Below are positions 43,976-53,816 of a DNA stretch of 64,000 nt, in pieces. The notes below the pieces were generated by a model. It was not told where the DNA came from. It saw nothing but the letters and a program-made list of their open reading frames with translations, and ran no database searches. Each line of letters begins with the position of its first letter. Position 1 is the first letter of the stretch. The position numbers and the translations under genes were made by a program. Source of the DNA: Natronoglomus mannanivorans (lineage in GTDB: Archaea; Halobacteriota; Halobacteria; Halobacteriales; Natrialbaceae); the NCBI GenBank assembly GCA_025517485.1, contig JAOPKB010000002.1, positions 62,001 through 126,000 on the forward strand. Direction: 5' to 3'.

Positions 43976-46291
43976 GTGACCGACCGCGATCGGTTCCCCG
44001 GTGACGATTCCGAAGACGACGACAGCGACGGTTCGAAGGACGACGACAGTATCGGACCCGAGGTACACGAACCACCGTTCCGGGGTCCGACACTCGACGA
44101 AACGACGGCCGAGGCGGTACTCGAGGATGCGGTCTACGGGACGGGAGTGTCGCGTGATGGAGTGCTCAGAGAGGGGGTCGTCGATGCATCGGATTCGGGG
44201 GTGGAGTTGGAATCCGAATCGGACCCCGAACCCGAATCGGAACCAGAGCCAGGAGTAGAACCGGAATCCGAATCGGACCCCGAACCCGAACCCGAAGAAG
44301 CGCTCAGCCAACCGCTCGTCGACGAACGCGACCTCAGCGCGACGGAACGGGCGGAACTCCGCGAGGCCTACGGCCGTGTTCGCGCGTTCTTCAAGAGTCG
44401 GTCGGTGCGATATCGCGGTCTCCAGCGGCGGCTCCAGCAGGCCCGCGTCCGTGACACCTACGACGAATACCTGACGACCAGCGTCACGGTCGCGGTCGTC
44501 GCCGCACTCCTGGCCGGAGTCGTGACCAGCGTCGTGCTCGTCGCGGTGACGGTCATCGCAGAGCCCGCCGTCCTCGAGGCGCCGGTCGGCGACGGCGACT
44601 GGGGACGGGACGTCTTCCTGACGAACTCGCTGGTGATCGCGGCGCTGACGGTTCCGCTGGTGGTTTCACTCGTTACCGGCGCGACCGCGTGGATCGTGCG
44701 CAACTATTACTACCCGCGCAGCGTCGTCGCGGCTCGACGCAGGAGCATCGCGCTCAATATGCCGTACGCGATCACCTTCATGTACGCACTCACCAGCGGC
44801 GGAATGAACTTCATCGAGGTGTGTCGCCGGCTCGGAAACAGCGAGGAGGTATACGGCGAGGTCGCAAACGAGTTCGACCTCGTGGTCCGGGAGATCGACC
44901 TGTTCGGCAACGACCTGTTGCAGGCCCTGGACAACGTCCAGACGCTGACGCCGAGCGAGAGTCTCCAGCAGTTTCTCGACGACCTGTTGGGCGTCCTCGA
45001 GTCCGGCGGCGACCTCGAGACGTTTCTCGAGGCGGAGTCAGAGGAGGCCCTCGACGACGCCCTCGACGAGCAAGAGTCGTTCATCGAGACGCTGGGCGCG
45101 CTCAGCGAAGTGTTCGTCGTCGCGTTCATCGCTGCACCGCTCTTTCTCATCGTCGTGTTGATGGTCGTGAGCTTCCTCGGCGCGAACACGGTCGGGGTGA
45201 TCGCCGCACTCGTGTACGTCGTGTTTCCGCTGGCGATGGTCGGGTTCCTGCTCGTCGTCGATTTGCTCTCCCGCCCGTACGAGGTGCCGACGACTAGTCT
45301 CACGGTCGAACAACGGCGGACGATCGAGACGGCCGACGTCGCGGACGATCCGCGGTTTGCCGCCTACTGGCGATCGAAACAGGAGACCGGCCTCAGGGCC
45401 TTCCTCTCTGACCCGTTTCGAGCGATCCGGCGCCGTCCCGTGCGCTCGCTGTGGCTGACGGTTCCCGCCGGTGTCGGCGTCGCCGGACTCGCAGTCTGGG
45501 CTGGCTTCGTCGAGGCGTCCGTCACGGGTTTGTTCGCGACACCGCTCCGAACGACCGTCGGACTCGCCGTCGTCCCGCTTGTGACGGCAACGGGACCGTT
45601 GATGGTGCTTCACGAACGCGAGCGCCGTCGAACACAGATCATCACCGAGCGGTTTCCCGACGTGTTGAACATCCTCGCCAGCGCGAACCGGATGGGCGTC
45701 GACCTGGTCGACGCCTTCGAACTGGTCACCCGGTGGGCCAGTGGCACCCTCGCCGAAGAACTCGAGAAAGTCCGCAACGACGTGGCGTGGAACCACGACG
45801 TGACAGGTGCGCTGCTCGCCTTTGCGGATCGGTTGAACGTTCCGCAGTTGACCCGGACGATGACGCTCGTCGCCGAGGGAACTCGCTCGAGCGGCGACCT
45901 TCACGGGTTGTTAGCGATCGCCGCCACGAACACCAAAGCTCACGCGAAACTCACTCGAGCGCGACGACGCGAGGTCGGCTCGTACGTCGCGATCGTCGTC
46001 GTGGGCTTTCTGGTCTATCTGCTGGTCATTATCATGGTGAGCGCGAGCTATCTCGGCCCGATCGGCGAACTGACGGTCGATTCCGGGCCGACGGCCGTCG
46101 AGAGCCCGGTCACGCTCGGTTCGATTCCCGTCGAGACGTACCAGCTTCTGTTCCTCCACTCGGCGCTCGTACAAGGGTTCGGAAGCGGACTCATCGCCGG
46201 AAAGTTGGCCGAGAACGACATCCTCAGCGGACTCAAGTACGGACTGGGACTCGTCGTCCTCACCGTCCTAGCGTTCTTCCTATTGGTGTGA
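43976..46291 (+). CDS. Type IV pilus membrane platform protein (TadC/FlaJ family)
   Basis: A 771-aa integral membrane protein, the likely docking partner of the ATPase upstream. It starts with GTG three bases after the ATPase stop. The first ~110 residues are a very acidic leader with Glu/Pro/Ser repeats encoded by a 28-bp direct repeat. Then come two T2SSF-like halves, each with cytoplasmic helices (residues about 120-160; 265-350; 570-660) and membrane segments near 165-190, 215-240, 375-400, 405-430, 495-515, 525-545, 680-705 and 750-771. The duplication of the F domain is common in haloarchaeal homologues. It ends at 46291, two bases before the pilin-like gene. Confidence 0.92.
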   Translation: MTDRDRFPGDDSEDDDSDGSKDDDSIGPEVHEPPFRGPTLDETTAEAVLEDAVYGTGVSRDGVLREGVVDASDSGVELESESDPEPESEPEPGVEPESESDPEPEPEEALSQPLVDERDLSATERAELREAYGRVRAFFKSRSVRYRGLQRRLQQARVRDTYDEYLTTSVTVAVVAALLAGVVTSVVLVAVTVIAEPAVLEAPVGDGDWGRDVFLTNSLVIAALTVPLVVSLVTGATAWIVRNYYYPRSVVAARRRSIALNMPYAITFMYALTSGGMNFIEVCRRLGNSEEVYGEVANEFDLVVREIDLFGNDLLQALDNVQTLTPSESLQQFLDDLLGVLESGGDLETFLEAESEEALDDALDEQESFIETLGALSEVFVVAFIAAPLFLIVVLMVVSFLGANTVGVIAALVYVVFPLAMVGFLLVVDLLSRPYEVPTTSLTVEQRRTIETADVADDPRFAAYWRSKQETGLRAFLSDPFRAIRRRPVRSLWLTVPAGVGVAGLAVWAGFVEASVTGLFATPLRTTVGLAVVPLVTATGPLMVLHERERRRTQIITERFPDVLNILASANRMGVDLVDAFELVTRWASGTLAEELEKVRNDVAWNHDVTGALLAFADRLNVPQLTRTMTLVAEGTRSSGDLHGLLAIAATNTKAHAKLTRARRREVGSYVAIVVVGFLVYLLVIIMVSASYLGPIGELTVDSGPTAVESPVTLGSIPVETYQLLFLHSALVQGFGSGLIAGKLAENDILSGLKYGLGLVVLTVLAFFLLV
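44209..44290. repeat. 28-bp in-frame direct repeat in the TadC/FlaJ-like gene
   Basis: The 28-base unit beginning GGAATCCGAATCGGACCCCG is present at 44209-44236 and again, identical, at 44263-44290. The offset is 54 bases, or 18 codons, so the acidic ES-DPEPE peptide pattern is repeated without changing the frame. Confidence 0.85.
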
Positions 46292-46293
46292 AT

Positions 46294-47916
46294 ATGACAT
46301 CTCATAGACAGAGTCCTACTTCCGACGACGGACCCACGCACGAGAGGCCCTCGAGAGTCCGCGATAAACGCACGACGACGACCATGACCATGACCATGAC
46401 CACCGCCTCCTCCGACACCGATCGAGCCGTCTCACCGGTCATCGGCGCGATCCTGATATTCGGGCTGGTGCTCGCGTTGCTGGCGATCCTCCAGATGACC
46501 GCCGTTCCCGCACTCAACGAGCAACGGGAGTTCCAGCACAACGACCGCGTCCAGACCGACATCGTCGGTGTCGGCGAGACCATCGAACAGGTGGCCGCGA
46601 CCGGGAGTAAGCGGACGGTCAGCGTCGAAACCGGGCTCCACTACCCGCCGCGAATGTTCTTCCTCAATCCGCCGCCGGTCGCCGGAACGGTTCGTACGAC
46701 TGATTCCGCCGAAATCGAGATTGCGAACGCTCGCGCAACCGGCGAGACCGGAGACTACTGGGACGGCGGGACCCGGACGTTCGAGACCCGATCGCTCGAG
46801 TACGTGCCGAAATACAACGAGTACTCGACCGCTCCGGTGACGGTAGCCGAGCCATGGGTCGTCTTCAATCGCTTCGACGACGCGACGCTCACCGTGACAG
46901 AGCAGGACCTCGTCGACGGCCGGCGGATCGACCTCGTCGCGCTCGAGGGCGAACGGTCCGTCTCGCGGGCGGGGAGCGCCCCGATCGGCGTCGAACCGAC
47001 CAGCGCTCCGACCCGAACTATCACGGTCCGTGCGGACGGCGATCCGGTCACACTGACGATCCCAACCCGTCTCGGCGAAGAGGAATGGGGCGATCTCCTC
47101 GCGGACGAACTCGATCCAACGGGCAATCCGGATACCGACGGGTACGTGACGGAGTTCGACTGTCGGACGGCACCGCCGGCTCCCTGCCAGGAACTCACGA
47201 TCACGCTCCAGCAGGGGGCCACCTACGAACTCCGTCTCGGTGCGGTCGCCGTTGGAAGCGACGTCGCTGCGGAGGAGGCGGCGTACCTCACCGACGTCGA
47301 CGGTAACGCGACGGCCGTCCCGGAGGGCGGTCGACAGCGACTCGTCGTCGAGGCGCGAGACAGGTTCGACAATCCGGTCAGCGGTGTCAGGGTGAACGGA
47401 AACGTCGGCGACGGCACCGTTCGGGCGGTCGATCCGGTCACCGACACCGAGGGACGCGCGACGTTCGTCTACGAGGCCCCCGATACCGTCGACCACAGCC
47501 GGACCGTCGAGGTGACGACACGCTTCGGCGACGAGCCGAGAGAGGAGGTTACGTTCGACGTCCGCGTGATGACCCTGGGTAGCGGAGACACGAGCGCAGA
47601 GACCTCGCCAACCGTGACGATCAGCGACGTGGCTGCCAACGTCGGGGGCAATCAGGACCGCTACACGGTAGACGTCGAGGCGACCGACTCCGACGGCGAC
47701 CTCGAGCGGGTCGACTACGAACTACGGGATCCGGAGACGAACACCGTCATCGATACGGCTACGGCGAGCGTGAGCGGCGAGGAGGACACCGCGAGCAGAC
47801 AGTTACGTGCGCGAGGAGCGGAGAGGGCCGACGAGTATCGAATCACTGTCACCGTCGTCGATGTGGCCGGGAATACCGGAAGCGACGAAACGACGGTCAG
47901 CGGCGGTGGGTCATGA
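46294..47916 (+). CDS. Large pilin-like secreted protein with Ig-like domain
   Basis: A 540-aa protein encoded two bases after the platform protein. The N-terminus has a long polar leader, an MTMTMT repeat and then DRAVSPVIGAILIFGLVLAL, the archaeal type IV pilin-like class III signal and hydrophobic H-domain. Residues 60-330 form a beta-rich ectodomain. Residues about 345-430 resemble a bacterial Ig-like (Big-1/invasin) domain with DRFDNPVSGVRVNGNV and GRATFVYEAPDTVDHSRTVE. The last ~100 residues form another Ig/cadherin-like unit (DGDLERVDYELRDPETNTVI) and end in GGGS. The start could also be a Met in the MTMT run. It is probably the exported or tip subunit of the system; it is too large for a major pilin. 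Confidence 0.88.
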   Translation: MTSHRQSPTSDDGPTHERPSRVRDKRTTTTMTMTMTTASSDTDRAVSPVIGAILIFGLVLALLAILQMTAVPALNEQREFQHNDRVQTDIVGVGETIEQVAATGSKRTVSVETGLHYPPRMFFLNPPPVAGTVRTTDSAEIEIANARATGETGDYWDGGTRTFETRSLEYVPKYNEYSTAPVTVAEPWVVFNRFDDATLTVTEQDLVDGRRIDLVALEGERSVSRAGSAPIGVEPTSAPTRTITVRADGDPVTLTIPTRLGEEEWGDLLADELDPTGNPDTDGYVTEFDCRTAPPAPCQELTITLQQGATYELRLGAVAVGSDVAAEEAAYLTDVDGNATAVPEGGRQRLVVEARDRFDNPVSGVRVNGNVGDGTVRAVDPVTDTEGRATFVYEAPDTVDHSRTVEVTTRFGDEPREEVTFDVRVMTLGSGDTSAETSPTVTISDVAANVGGNQDRYTVDVEATDSDGDLERVDYELRDPETNTVIDTATASVSGEEDTASRQLRARGAERADEYRITVTVVDVAGNTGSDETTVSGGGS

Positions 47917-47952
47917 GTGCGGATGGGGTCGATTGTGAACTGTGCGATTACG

Positions 47953-48093
47953 TTAGCGATTCGAACTCGAGCCACTGTCGTCCTCTGACCCACTGACGAC
48001 GTACTGGACCGCGTAGTAGACCGCGATCACGCCGACGAGACCGCCGATCAGGGCCGTCCCCCGCGAGGGCTCGAGCGCATATCCGATCCCCAT
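47953..48093 (-). CDS. 46-aa membrane mini-protein
   Basis: A short frame starting MGIGYALEPSRGTALIGGLV with one membrane helix (residues about 13-33, TALIGGLVGVIAVYYAVQYV) and an acidic, Ser-rich tail. It starts nine bases after the stop of the 74-aa membrane protein on the same strand, so the two likely form an operon. Codon use is typical. No family recognised. Confidence 0.6.
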   Translation of the reverse strand: MGIGYALEPSRGTALIGGLVGVIAVYYAVQYVVSGSEDDSGSSSNR

Positions 48094-48102
48094 GAGAACG
48101 GT

Positions 48103-48327
48103 CTAGCCGGTGAAGACCACGACGTAAAACTCGAGCGTCCGATGCTGGTCGCTCGCGTATCCGACCAGCAACGCGAAACAGACGAACGGCGCGGCGAGGT
48201 TGGCCGCGGCCAGACGAACACCACCGTCGGCGTAGGATCCGAGGAGGAAGACGACCTGCAACACCAGTACGAGGCCGATCACGACCGTCCCGGTCGTCCG
48301 CCGGGGGTCGGGCTGTGTGCGTTCCAC
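48103..48327 (-). CDS. Small two-helix membrane protein
   Basis: A 74-aa protein, MERTQPDPRRTTGTVVIGLV, with hydrophobic segments at residues 14-31 and 40-58 (AAANLAAPFVCFALLVGYA). The gene is convergent with the pilin-like gene. Upstream, 48328-48590 carries no credible gene. No family recognised; a small haloarchaeal transport-accessory or hypothetical membrane protein is all that can be said. Confidence 0.7.
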   Translation of the reverse strand: MERTQPDPRRTTGTVVIGLVLVLQVVFLLGSYADGGVRLAAANLAAPFVCFALLVGYASDQHRTLEFYVVVFTG

Positions 48328-48590
48328 GGGGACCGTGTCTACAGATAGAACTGTTCGGACACTATCTGTTTCGCTCGAGTGCAGTTGAGCAATCGCGCAG
48401 ACGGACGTGAACGATCAGAAACGGGTACGGGTGACGCCCGTCACCCACCGTGAACTCAGTCGTCACTGGCTCCAACGATGTCTCTCTCATCTCGCTCGAG
48501 CGTGACCGCGAGCGAGTCCAACGCGAACGACGACTACCGAGAGCGAACACGAACGAATGGAGACCGTGGCCGAACCGTATCCGACGGCGC

Positions 48591-49553
48591 CTAGTCGTGA
48601 ATGCCCATCGCTTCGATCTGCTCCTGATAGCGGTTCCGGATCGTGACCTCCGTCACCTGCGCGACGTCGGCGACGGCGCGCTGGGTCTTCTTCTCGTTAC
48701 AGAGCAACGAGGCGGCGTAGATCGCCGCGGCGGCGTACCCCGTCGGCGACTTGCCCGAGAGCATCCCCTGTTCGGCGGTCGTCTCGATGATCTCGTTGGC
48801 CTTCGACTGGACCTCCTCGGAGAGTTCGAGCTCAGAGCAGAACCGGGGGACGTACTTCTTCGGGTCCACCGGCTCCATCGCGAGGCCGAGTTCCTGGGAG
48901 ACGTACCGATACGTGCGGCCGATCTCTTTGCGTTCGACACGGGAGACAGCCGACACTTCCTCGAGCGATCGGGGGATTCCCTCCATGCGACAGGCCGCGT
49001 AGAGCGTGCTCGTCGCGACACCTTCGATCGACCGCCCGCGGATGAGGTCCTCCTCGAGTGCGCGCCGGTAGAGGACGCTGGCGACTTCTCGGACCGAGCG
49101 GGGAACCCCCAGTGCGGAGGCCATCCGGTCGGTTTCCGAGAGCGCGAACTGCAGGTTGCGCTCGCCGGCGTCTTTCGTCCGGATACGCTCTTGCCACTTG
49201 CGTAGCCGGTTCATCTGGCTGCGTTTCTTCGAGGAGAGCGAGCGACCGTAGGTGTCCTTGTCCTTCCAGTCGATGGTGGTGGTGAGCCCCTTGTCGTGCA
49301 TCGTGTTCGTGATGGGCGCACCGACGCGGGACTTTTGCTGGCGTTCGCTGTGGTTGAACGCGCGCCATTCGGGACCCATGTCGATCTGGCCTTCCTCACT
49401 TACGAGGCCACACTCCTCACAGACGAGTTCGGAGCCGTCAGAGCTCTTGACGAGCGTGTCTGTCTCACACTCAGGGCACTCGTGGCTCCCTCGCTGCGTC
49501 TGGTCTTGCTCCGTTTCGTTGTCACGTTCGCGTTGGGGCCTGATTCTCTCCAC
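48591..49553 (-). CDS. tfb: Transcription initiation factor B (TFB)
   Basis: The archaeal TFIIB homologue bridges TBP on the TATA box with RNA polymerase. The GTG start at 49553 gives 320 aa. The N-terminal zinc ribbon has Cys26, Cys29, Cys45 and Cys48, then the B-finger/linker ([20 protein letters not shown]). Two cyclin repeats follow ([20 protein letters not shown] and on; [20 protein letters not shown] and on), ending in the recognition helix [17 protein letters not shown]. Haloarchaea have several TFB paralogues, and which one this is cannot be told here. It is divergent from rpiA. Confidence 0.97.
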   Translation of the reverse strand: MERIRPQRERDNETEQDQTQRGSHECPECETDTLVKSSDGSELVCEECGLVSEEGQIDMGPEWRAFNHSERQQKSRVGAPITNTMHDKGLTTTIDWKDKDTYGRSLSSKKRSQMNRLRKWQERIRTKDAGERNLQFALSETDRMASALGVPRSVREVASVLYRRALEEDLIRGRSIEGVATSTLYAACRMEGIPRSLEEVSAVSRVERKEIGRTYRYVSQELGLAMEPVDPKKYVPRFCSELELSEEVQSKANEIIETTAEQGMLSGKSPTGYAAAAIYAASLLCNEKKTQRAVADVAQVTEVTIRNRYQEQIEAMGIHD

Positions 49554-49688
49554 ACTACCGTTTCGAGGAGCAAGCGGGTAACACTTACGTGCGTGGAAGT
49601 GGTTCTCGTGTTGACACTAAGGGGTGCGTTCGACCCCGATCGGCCGAGAGATACAACGCTTTTAGCGCCGGCGCACGGTCGTAACGGT

Positions 49689-50393
49689 ATGAAAACAGGC
49701 GGCGGATCCGACGAAGCGAAACGTCGCGCCGGTGAACGCGCGGCCGAGGCGGTCGAGGACGGTTCGGTCGTCGGCCTCGGAACCGGCTCGACGACGGCGT
49801 TCGCGATCGAGGCGATCGGTCGGGCGATCGACGACGGACTCGAGGTACGGGGGATTCCGACCTCGTTTCAGTCGCGCCAGCTGGCCATCGACTGCGACAT
49901 TCCGCTGACGAGCCTCGACGAAGTCTTGCGCGTCGACCTCGCGATCGACGGCGCGGATCAGGTGTCCGAAGCGGGCGACCTGATCAAAGGCGGCGGCGCC
50001 GCACAGACCCGCGAGAAACTCGTCGCGGCCGCGGCCGATCGGTTCGTCGTCGTCGCCGACCCCTCGAAACTGTCCGCCAGACTCGAGCGATCGGTCCCTA
50101 TCGAAGTCGTCCCCGACGCCCACACCGTGGTCGCAAAGCGCGTGCGCGAACTCGAGCCTGCGGGCGAGCCGACGCTGCGCGAAGCGAGTCAGAAGGACGG
50201 CCCCGTCGTCACCGACAACGGAAACCTGATGCTCGACTGTGAGTTCGGCTCTATCACCGACCCGGAGACGCTGGCGACGCAACTCTCGAACGTGCCGGGT
50301 GTCGTCGAACACGGACTGTTCGTCGGAATGGCGGACGCGGTCTACGTCGGGACCGACGACGGTCTCGAGGTGCGCCGGTTCGAGTCCGAGTGA
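49689..50393 (+). CDS. rpiA: Ribose-5-phosphate isomerase A
   Basis: Interconverts ribose 5-phosphate and ribulose 5-phosphate in pentose metabolism. The 234-aa protein from the ATG at 49689 matches the family length. Motifs seen are VGLGTGSTTAFAIEAIGRAI for phosphate binding, DLAIDGADQVSEAGDLIKGG with the catalytic Asp/Glu region, VVADPSKLS, and DNGNLMLDCEFGSI near the C-terminus. Upstream in-frame codons overlap the divergent TFB promoter and are not coding. The C-terminal GVVEHGLFVGMADAVYVGT is typical. Confidence 0.97.
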   Translation: MKTGGGSDEAKRRAGERAAEAVEDGSVVGLGTGSTTAFAIEAIGRAIDDGLEVRGIPTSFQSRQLAIDCDIPLTSLDEVLRVDLAIDGADQVSEAGDLIKGGGAAQTREKLVAAAADRFVVVADPSKLSARLERSVPIEVVPDAHTVVAKRVRELEPAGEPTLREASQKDGPVVTDNGNLMLDCEFGSITDPETLATQLSNVPGVVEHGLFVGMADAVYVGTDDGLEVRRFESE

Positions 50394-50503
50394 TCGACGC
50401 ATCCGCCGGATGCTGTCGATATCGGACGCACCTCGTCGTGTGCTCTCACCTCAGTCCGTTCGATCGGTGCGGCACCTCTCGTTTCGGGCCTCGGTTCGGG
50501 AGA

Positions 50504-53500
50504 TCACTGCTCGAGTGCGCCCGCCGCCGGCAGCGTAAACGAGAAGGTCGCACCCTCGCCAGGCTCGGAGTCGACCCGAATCTCGCCACCGTGGCGCTCG
50601 ACGATCCGCTGACAGAGCGCGAGCCCGATACCGGCGCCGGAGTACTCCTCACGTCCGTGTAGCCGGTGAAACACCTCGAAGATCCGATCAGCGTCGCTCG
50701 GATCGATACCGATTCCCTCGTCACGAACTGAAATCGTCCACTGCCGTCCATCTCGGTCGGCCGAGACGTGGACACGCGGGGGCTCGTCACCGCTGTAGGT
50801 GATCGCGTTACTCAGGAGGTTCTGGAAGACCTGTCGGAGTTGTCCCGCATCACCTCGTACCTGGGGCAACGACTCTGCCGTGATCTCCGCGTCGGACTCT
50901 CCGATTTTCACCTGGATATCGTCGAGTACGTCCTCGAGTACCGCGTCGAGGTCGACCGGCTCGAACGCCTCGCCGCGCGTCTCGATCCGGGAGTACTCGA
51001 GCAGTCCCTCGATCATCTCGCGCATGCGGTCGGCGCCGTCGATGGCGAACGCGAGGAACTCCTGGCCGTCGTCATCGAAGGCGTCGCTGTACCGGCGGTC
51101 GATCAGCTGGAGGTAACTCGAGACCATTCGCAGTGGCTCTTGGAGGTCGTGACTGGCGGCGTAGGCGAACTGCTCTAAGCGCTCGTTGGACTCCTCTAAC
51201 TTCGAAATCGTCTCCTCGAGTTTGCGCTGGTACTCTCGTCGTTCGCTGATGTCGGTGAGCGTGACGACGGCACGACTCACGTCGCCGTACTCGTCTCTGA
51301 CCGGCATCCCGTGTTCCATGATGACACGACGCTTCCCGTCGACCGTCTCGATTTCGTACACGTTGGGTTCTGTGACCTCCTCGTCTCGGAGGACCTGTGC
51401 CATCGTCCACTCGTCGGGCTCGACGCGGTCACCGGTGTCCGCCCACCACGCCGTGTAGCGATCGTAGTCGGCCACGTTCGCCGCATCGAAGACATCACCG
51501 CCCCAGATCTCCGCTGCCGTCTCGTTGGCTTTGACGATAGTCCCGTCTGCTTCCGCGACCACGACGCCGACGGGTAACACCCGAAACACGGTTTCGAGTT
51601 GCCGCCGTTGTGTCTCGAGTGCCCTCTCTGCTCGCTTTCGATCCGTGATGTCGGCGAGCGCACCGGGGAACGAGATCGGAGTACCCTCGGCGTCACACTC
51701 GACGTGACCGCGAGCGACGACCCACCGGAGTTCGCCGTCGGCGTTCCAGACGCGGTACTCCGCCTCGTACTCACCACAGTCCTCCATGGCGGCCTCGATC
51801 TTCTCGGTGACGTGGTCGCGGTCGGCCTCGTGAATCGAGTCGGTGATCCGCTCGAGGGGGACACCCTCGCGGGCCGCTTCCGGATCGACCCCGAACTGCC
51901 GGGCGAACGACGCGCCGGTGACGAACTGGTCGGCAGGAATGTCCCACTCCCAGGTCCCGATCGCACCGGCTTCGGTCGCAGCCTCCAGCTGGGCCTTGGC
52001 GTCGCGCAGGTACCGCTCACGCTCTTTTTGCTCGGTGATGTCCTGGGCCATCGTCATCCCGGCGAAGACGTCACCTTCGGCGTCGGTGATCGGGACCGCG
52101 TGGACGACCCACTCCCGATCGACGTACTCGAGTTCGACCGATCGCTCTTCACCGTCGAGGGCCGCTCGTAGCGCCGGTTCGAGGACCTCTCCGACGTCTT
52201 CGCCCCACACGTCCGGTGCCGTCTGGCCCTCGATTTCGGCTGCGGAAACGGGGAAATCGTCGAACGCCTGTCCGGCGGCGAGCGTGTACCGGAGATCGTC
52301 GTCGAACAGGGTGACGATCCCGTTGGGGAAGTACTCGGCGAGCGTCCGGTACCGGCGCTCGGATCGCTCGAGTTCGCGTTCGCGCTGGATGCGGTCGTGA
52401 ACGTCGCGAAAGTAGACGGAGACGCCGGTTCGGGAGGGGTAGACGTGGGCTTCGACCCAGAGGTCGAGCGGGTCGAAGTAGAGTTCGTAGCTGGTCGGTT
52501 CCTGGGATTCTATCGCCGTGTGGAAGGCGTCCCAGACCTCGTCTTCCGCGGCGGCTTCCGGGAACAGCTCCCAGAGAGACTCGCCGAGCAGTTCCTCCTC
52601 GGGGCGGCGGAGGAGTTTCTCGGCGCGCTCGTTGACGTGGGTGAACCGGAACTCCTCGTCGAGCGCGTAGAAGGCGTCGGATACCCGGCCGAACACCTCG
52701 TTCAGTTCCGTCGAGAGATCGTCCGCTCGTTGCTCGAGTCGGCGTTCGCGTTCTTTGAGCTCGGTGACGTCCTTCCCGGTGGTGACGACGCGGTCGATCT
52801 CGCCGTCGTCGTCGAATAGCGGCGTGGCGTTGACCGAGAGCCACCGGCGTTCGCCGTCCGGGAGGACGATCGAGAGCACGGTTCCGATCACCGGTTCGCC
52901 GGTCTCGAGCGCCTTCGCGAAGGGGTGGTCACCGATCGAGAGCGGGCGACCGTCTTCGTCGTAGACCGGCCTGTCGGACGGAGAGAACTCCTCGAATTCG
53001 TCCTCGGGAATGCCGAGGAGGTCCGTCCCTCGTTCGTTGATCCGGACGAGCTCGCCGTCGGAATCGAGGACCACGATGCCGACCGGACTGGTCTCGAGGA
53101 TCCGGTCGGTGAGATCTTGCTCGCGCTCGGGGGACTCGTGCTCGGTGGAGTTCTGTGGTTCACTCTCGGCCACCGCCTGTGGCTCGGCTTCAGTCACCGC
53201 CTGTCTCGCCCGATTCCGATCACTGACGTCGCGGACGGTTCCGACGGTCCCCTGTCGCGTGCCCTCTTCGACGAGTGGATTCACCCGGAATTCACAGCGA
53301 ATCGTCTCGCCGCCGGCGGTTCGAACCGAAACCTCGAACGGGTCGTCTCGACCGTCGGTCGGCTGTCGACGAGAGGAGGTGACCTCGAGGGCGAGTTGCG
53401 ACGCGTCGTCGTCGGCCAGCAGGGTGGAGACGTGTTTCCCGACGAGGTCCGATCGACTGTAGCCAGTCGTCTCGACGAGCACGTCGTTGACGCCGACGAA

Positions 53501-53662
53501 GTGTCCGTCAGCGTCGAGCTGGTAGAGACCGTCGTCGATCGTGTTGACGAGGGATCGATAGCGGTGAAGGAGCGCTTCACCACCGTCGGCCTCGGTTTCG
53601 CTACCACCTCCATCGACAGCAAGCCAGAACGGACCCCCGGTCGTCGTGCCCCGTTTACTCAT
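50504..53662 (-). CDS. Six-PAS sensor histidine kinase
   Basis: A 1052-aa soluble kinase. The chosen start is MSKRGTTTGGPFWLAVDGGG; a Met 12 codons upstream is possible. Six PAS-type sensor domains can be picked out by their openings: YRSLVNTIDDGLYQLDADGH, ILETSPVGIVVLDSDGE, GRVSDAFYALDEEFRF, LAEYFPNGIVTLFDDDL, TEAGAIGTWEWDIPADQF and FRVLPVGVVVAEADGTIV. A HisKA domain with His838 (YAASHDLQEPLRM) and an HATPase domain (NLLSNAITYS, VRDEGIGIDP, YSGAGIGLALCQRI) follow. No membrane segments are visible, so it should sense cytoplasmic redox, oxygen, light or ligand signals. Several PAS domains are paired with PAC-like sequence. No response regulator is adjacent. Confidence 0.93.
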   Translation of the reverse strand: MSKRGTTTGGPFWLAVDGGGSETEADGGEALLHRYRSLVNTIDDGLYQLDADGHFVGVNDVLVETTGYSRSDLVGKHVSTLLADDDASQLALEVTSSRRQPTDGRDDPFEVSVRTAGGETIRCEFRVNPLVEEGTRQGTVGTVRDVSDRNRARQAVTEAEPQAVAESEPQNSTEHESPEREQDLTDRILETSPVGIVVLDSDGELVRINERGTDLLGIPEDEFEEFSPSDRPVYDEDGRPLSIGDHPFAKALETGEPVIGTVLSIVLPDGERRWLSVNATPLFDDDGEIDRVVTTGKDVTELKERERRLEQRADDLSTELNEVFGRVSDAFYALDEEFRFTHVNERAEKLLRRPEEELLGESLWELFPEAAAEDEVWDAFHTAIESQEPTSYELYFDPLDLWVEAHVYPSRTGVSVYFRDVHDRIQRERELERSERRYRTLAEYFPNGIVTLFDDDLRYTLAAGQAFDDFPVSAAEIEGQTAPDVWGEDVGEVLEPALRAALDGEERSVELEYVDREWVVHAVPITDAEGDVFAGMTMAQDITEQKERERYLRDAKAQLEAATEAGAIGTWEWDIPADQFVTGASFARQFGVDPEAAREGVPLERITDSIHEADRDHVTEKIEAAMEDCGEYEAEYRVWNADGELRWVVARGHVECDAEGTPISFPGALADITDRKRAERALETQRRQLETVFRVLPVGVVVAEADGTIVKANETAAEIWGGDVFDAANVADYDRYTAWWADTGDRVEPDEWTMAQVLRDEEVTEPNVYEIETVDGKRRVIMEHGMPVRDEYGDVSRAVVTLTDISERREYQRKLEETISKLEESNERLEQFAYAASHDLQEPLRMVSSYLQLIDRRYSDAFDDDGQEFLAFAIDGADRMREMIEGLLEYSRIETRGEAFEPVDLDAVLEDVLDDIQVKIGESDAEITAESLPQVRGDAGQLRQVFQNLLSNAITYSGDEPPRVHVSADRDGRQWTISVRDEGIGIDPSDADRIFEVFHRLHGREEYSGAGIGLALCQRIVERHGGEIRVDSEPGEGATFSFTLPAAGALEQ

Positions 53663-53816
53663 GTACCAGCTAGTTACACTTCCGTCGAATAAACCCAACG
53701 CCAGACGACGGTGCTGACGACCAGACCGGACGTGTGAGAGCTACCCACAACCAACACTCATCGGTTTCGTATACATTTCAAAGACTGTGACGTACTGCTA
53801 TTATTATCAAAAGTAT

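Noticed and set aside
43013..44311. 432-aa minus-strand frame across the pilus ATPase and platform genes
   Set aside because: Shadow frame with Phe/Gly/Arg-rich nonsense repeats opposite the acidic leader repeats.
45451..46293. Upstream extension of the pilin-like frame
   Set aside because: Lies inside the platform protein gene in another frame and is Arg-rich; the ATG at 46294 directly follows that gene.
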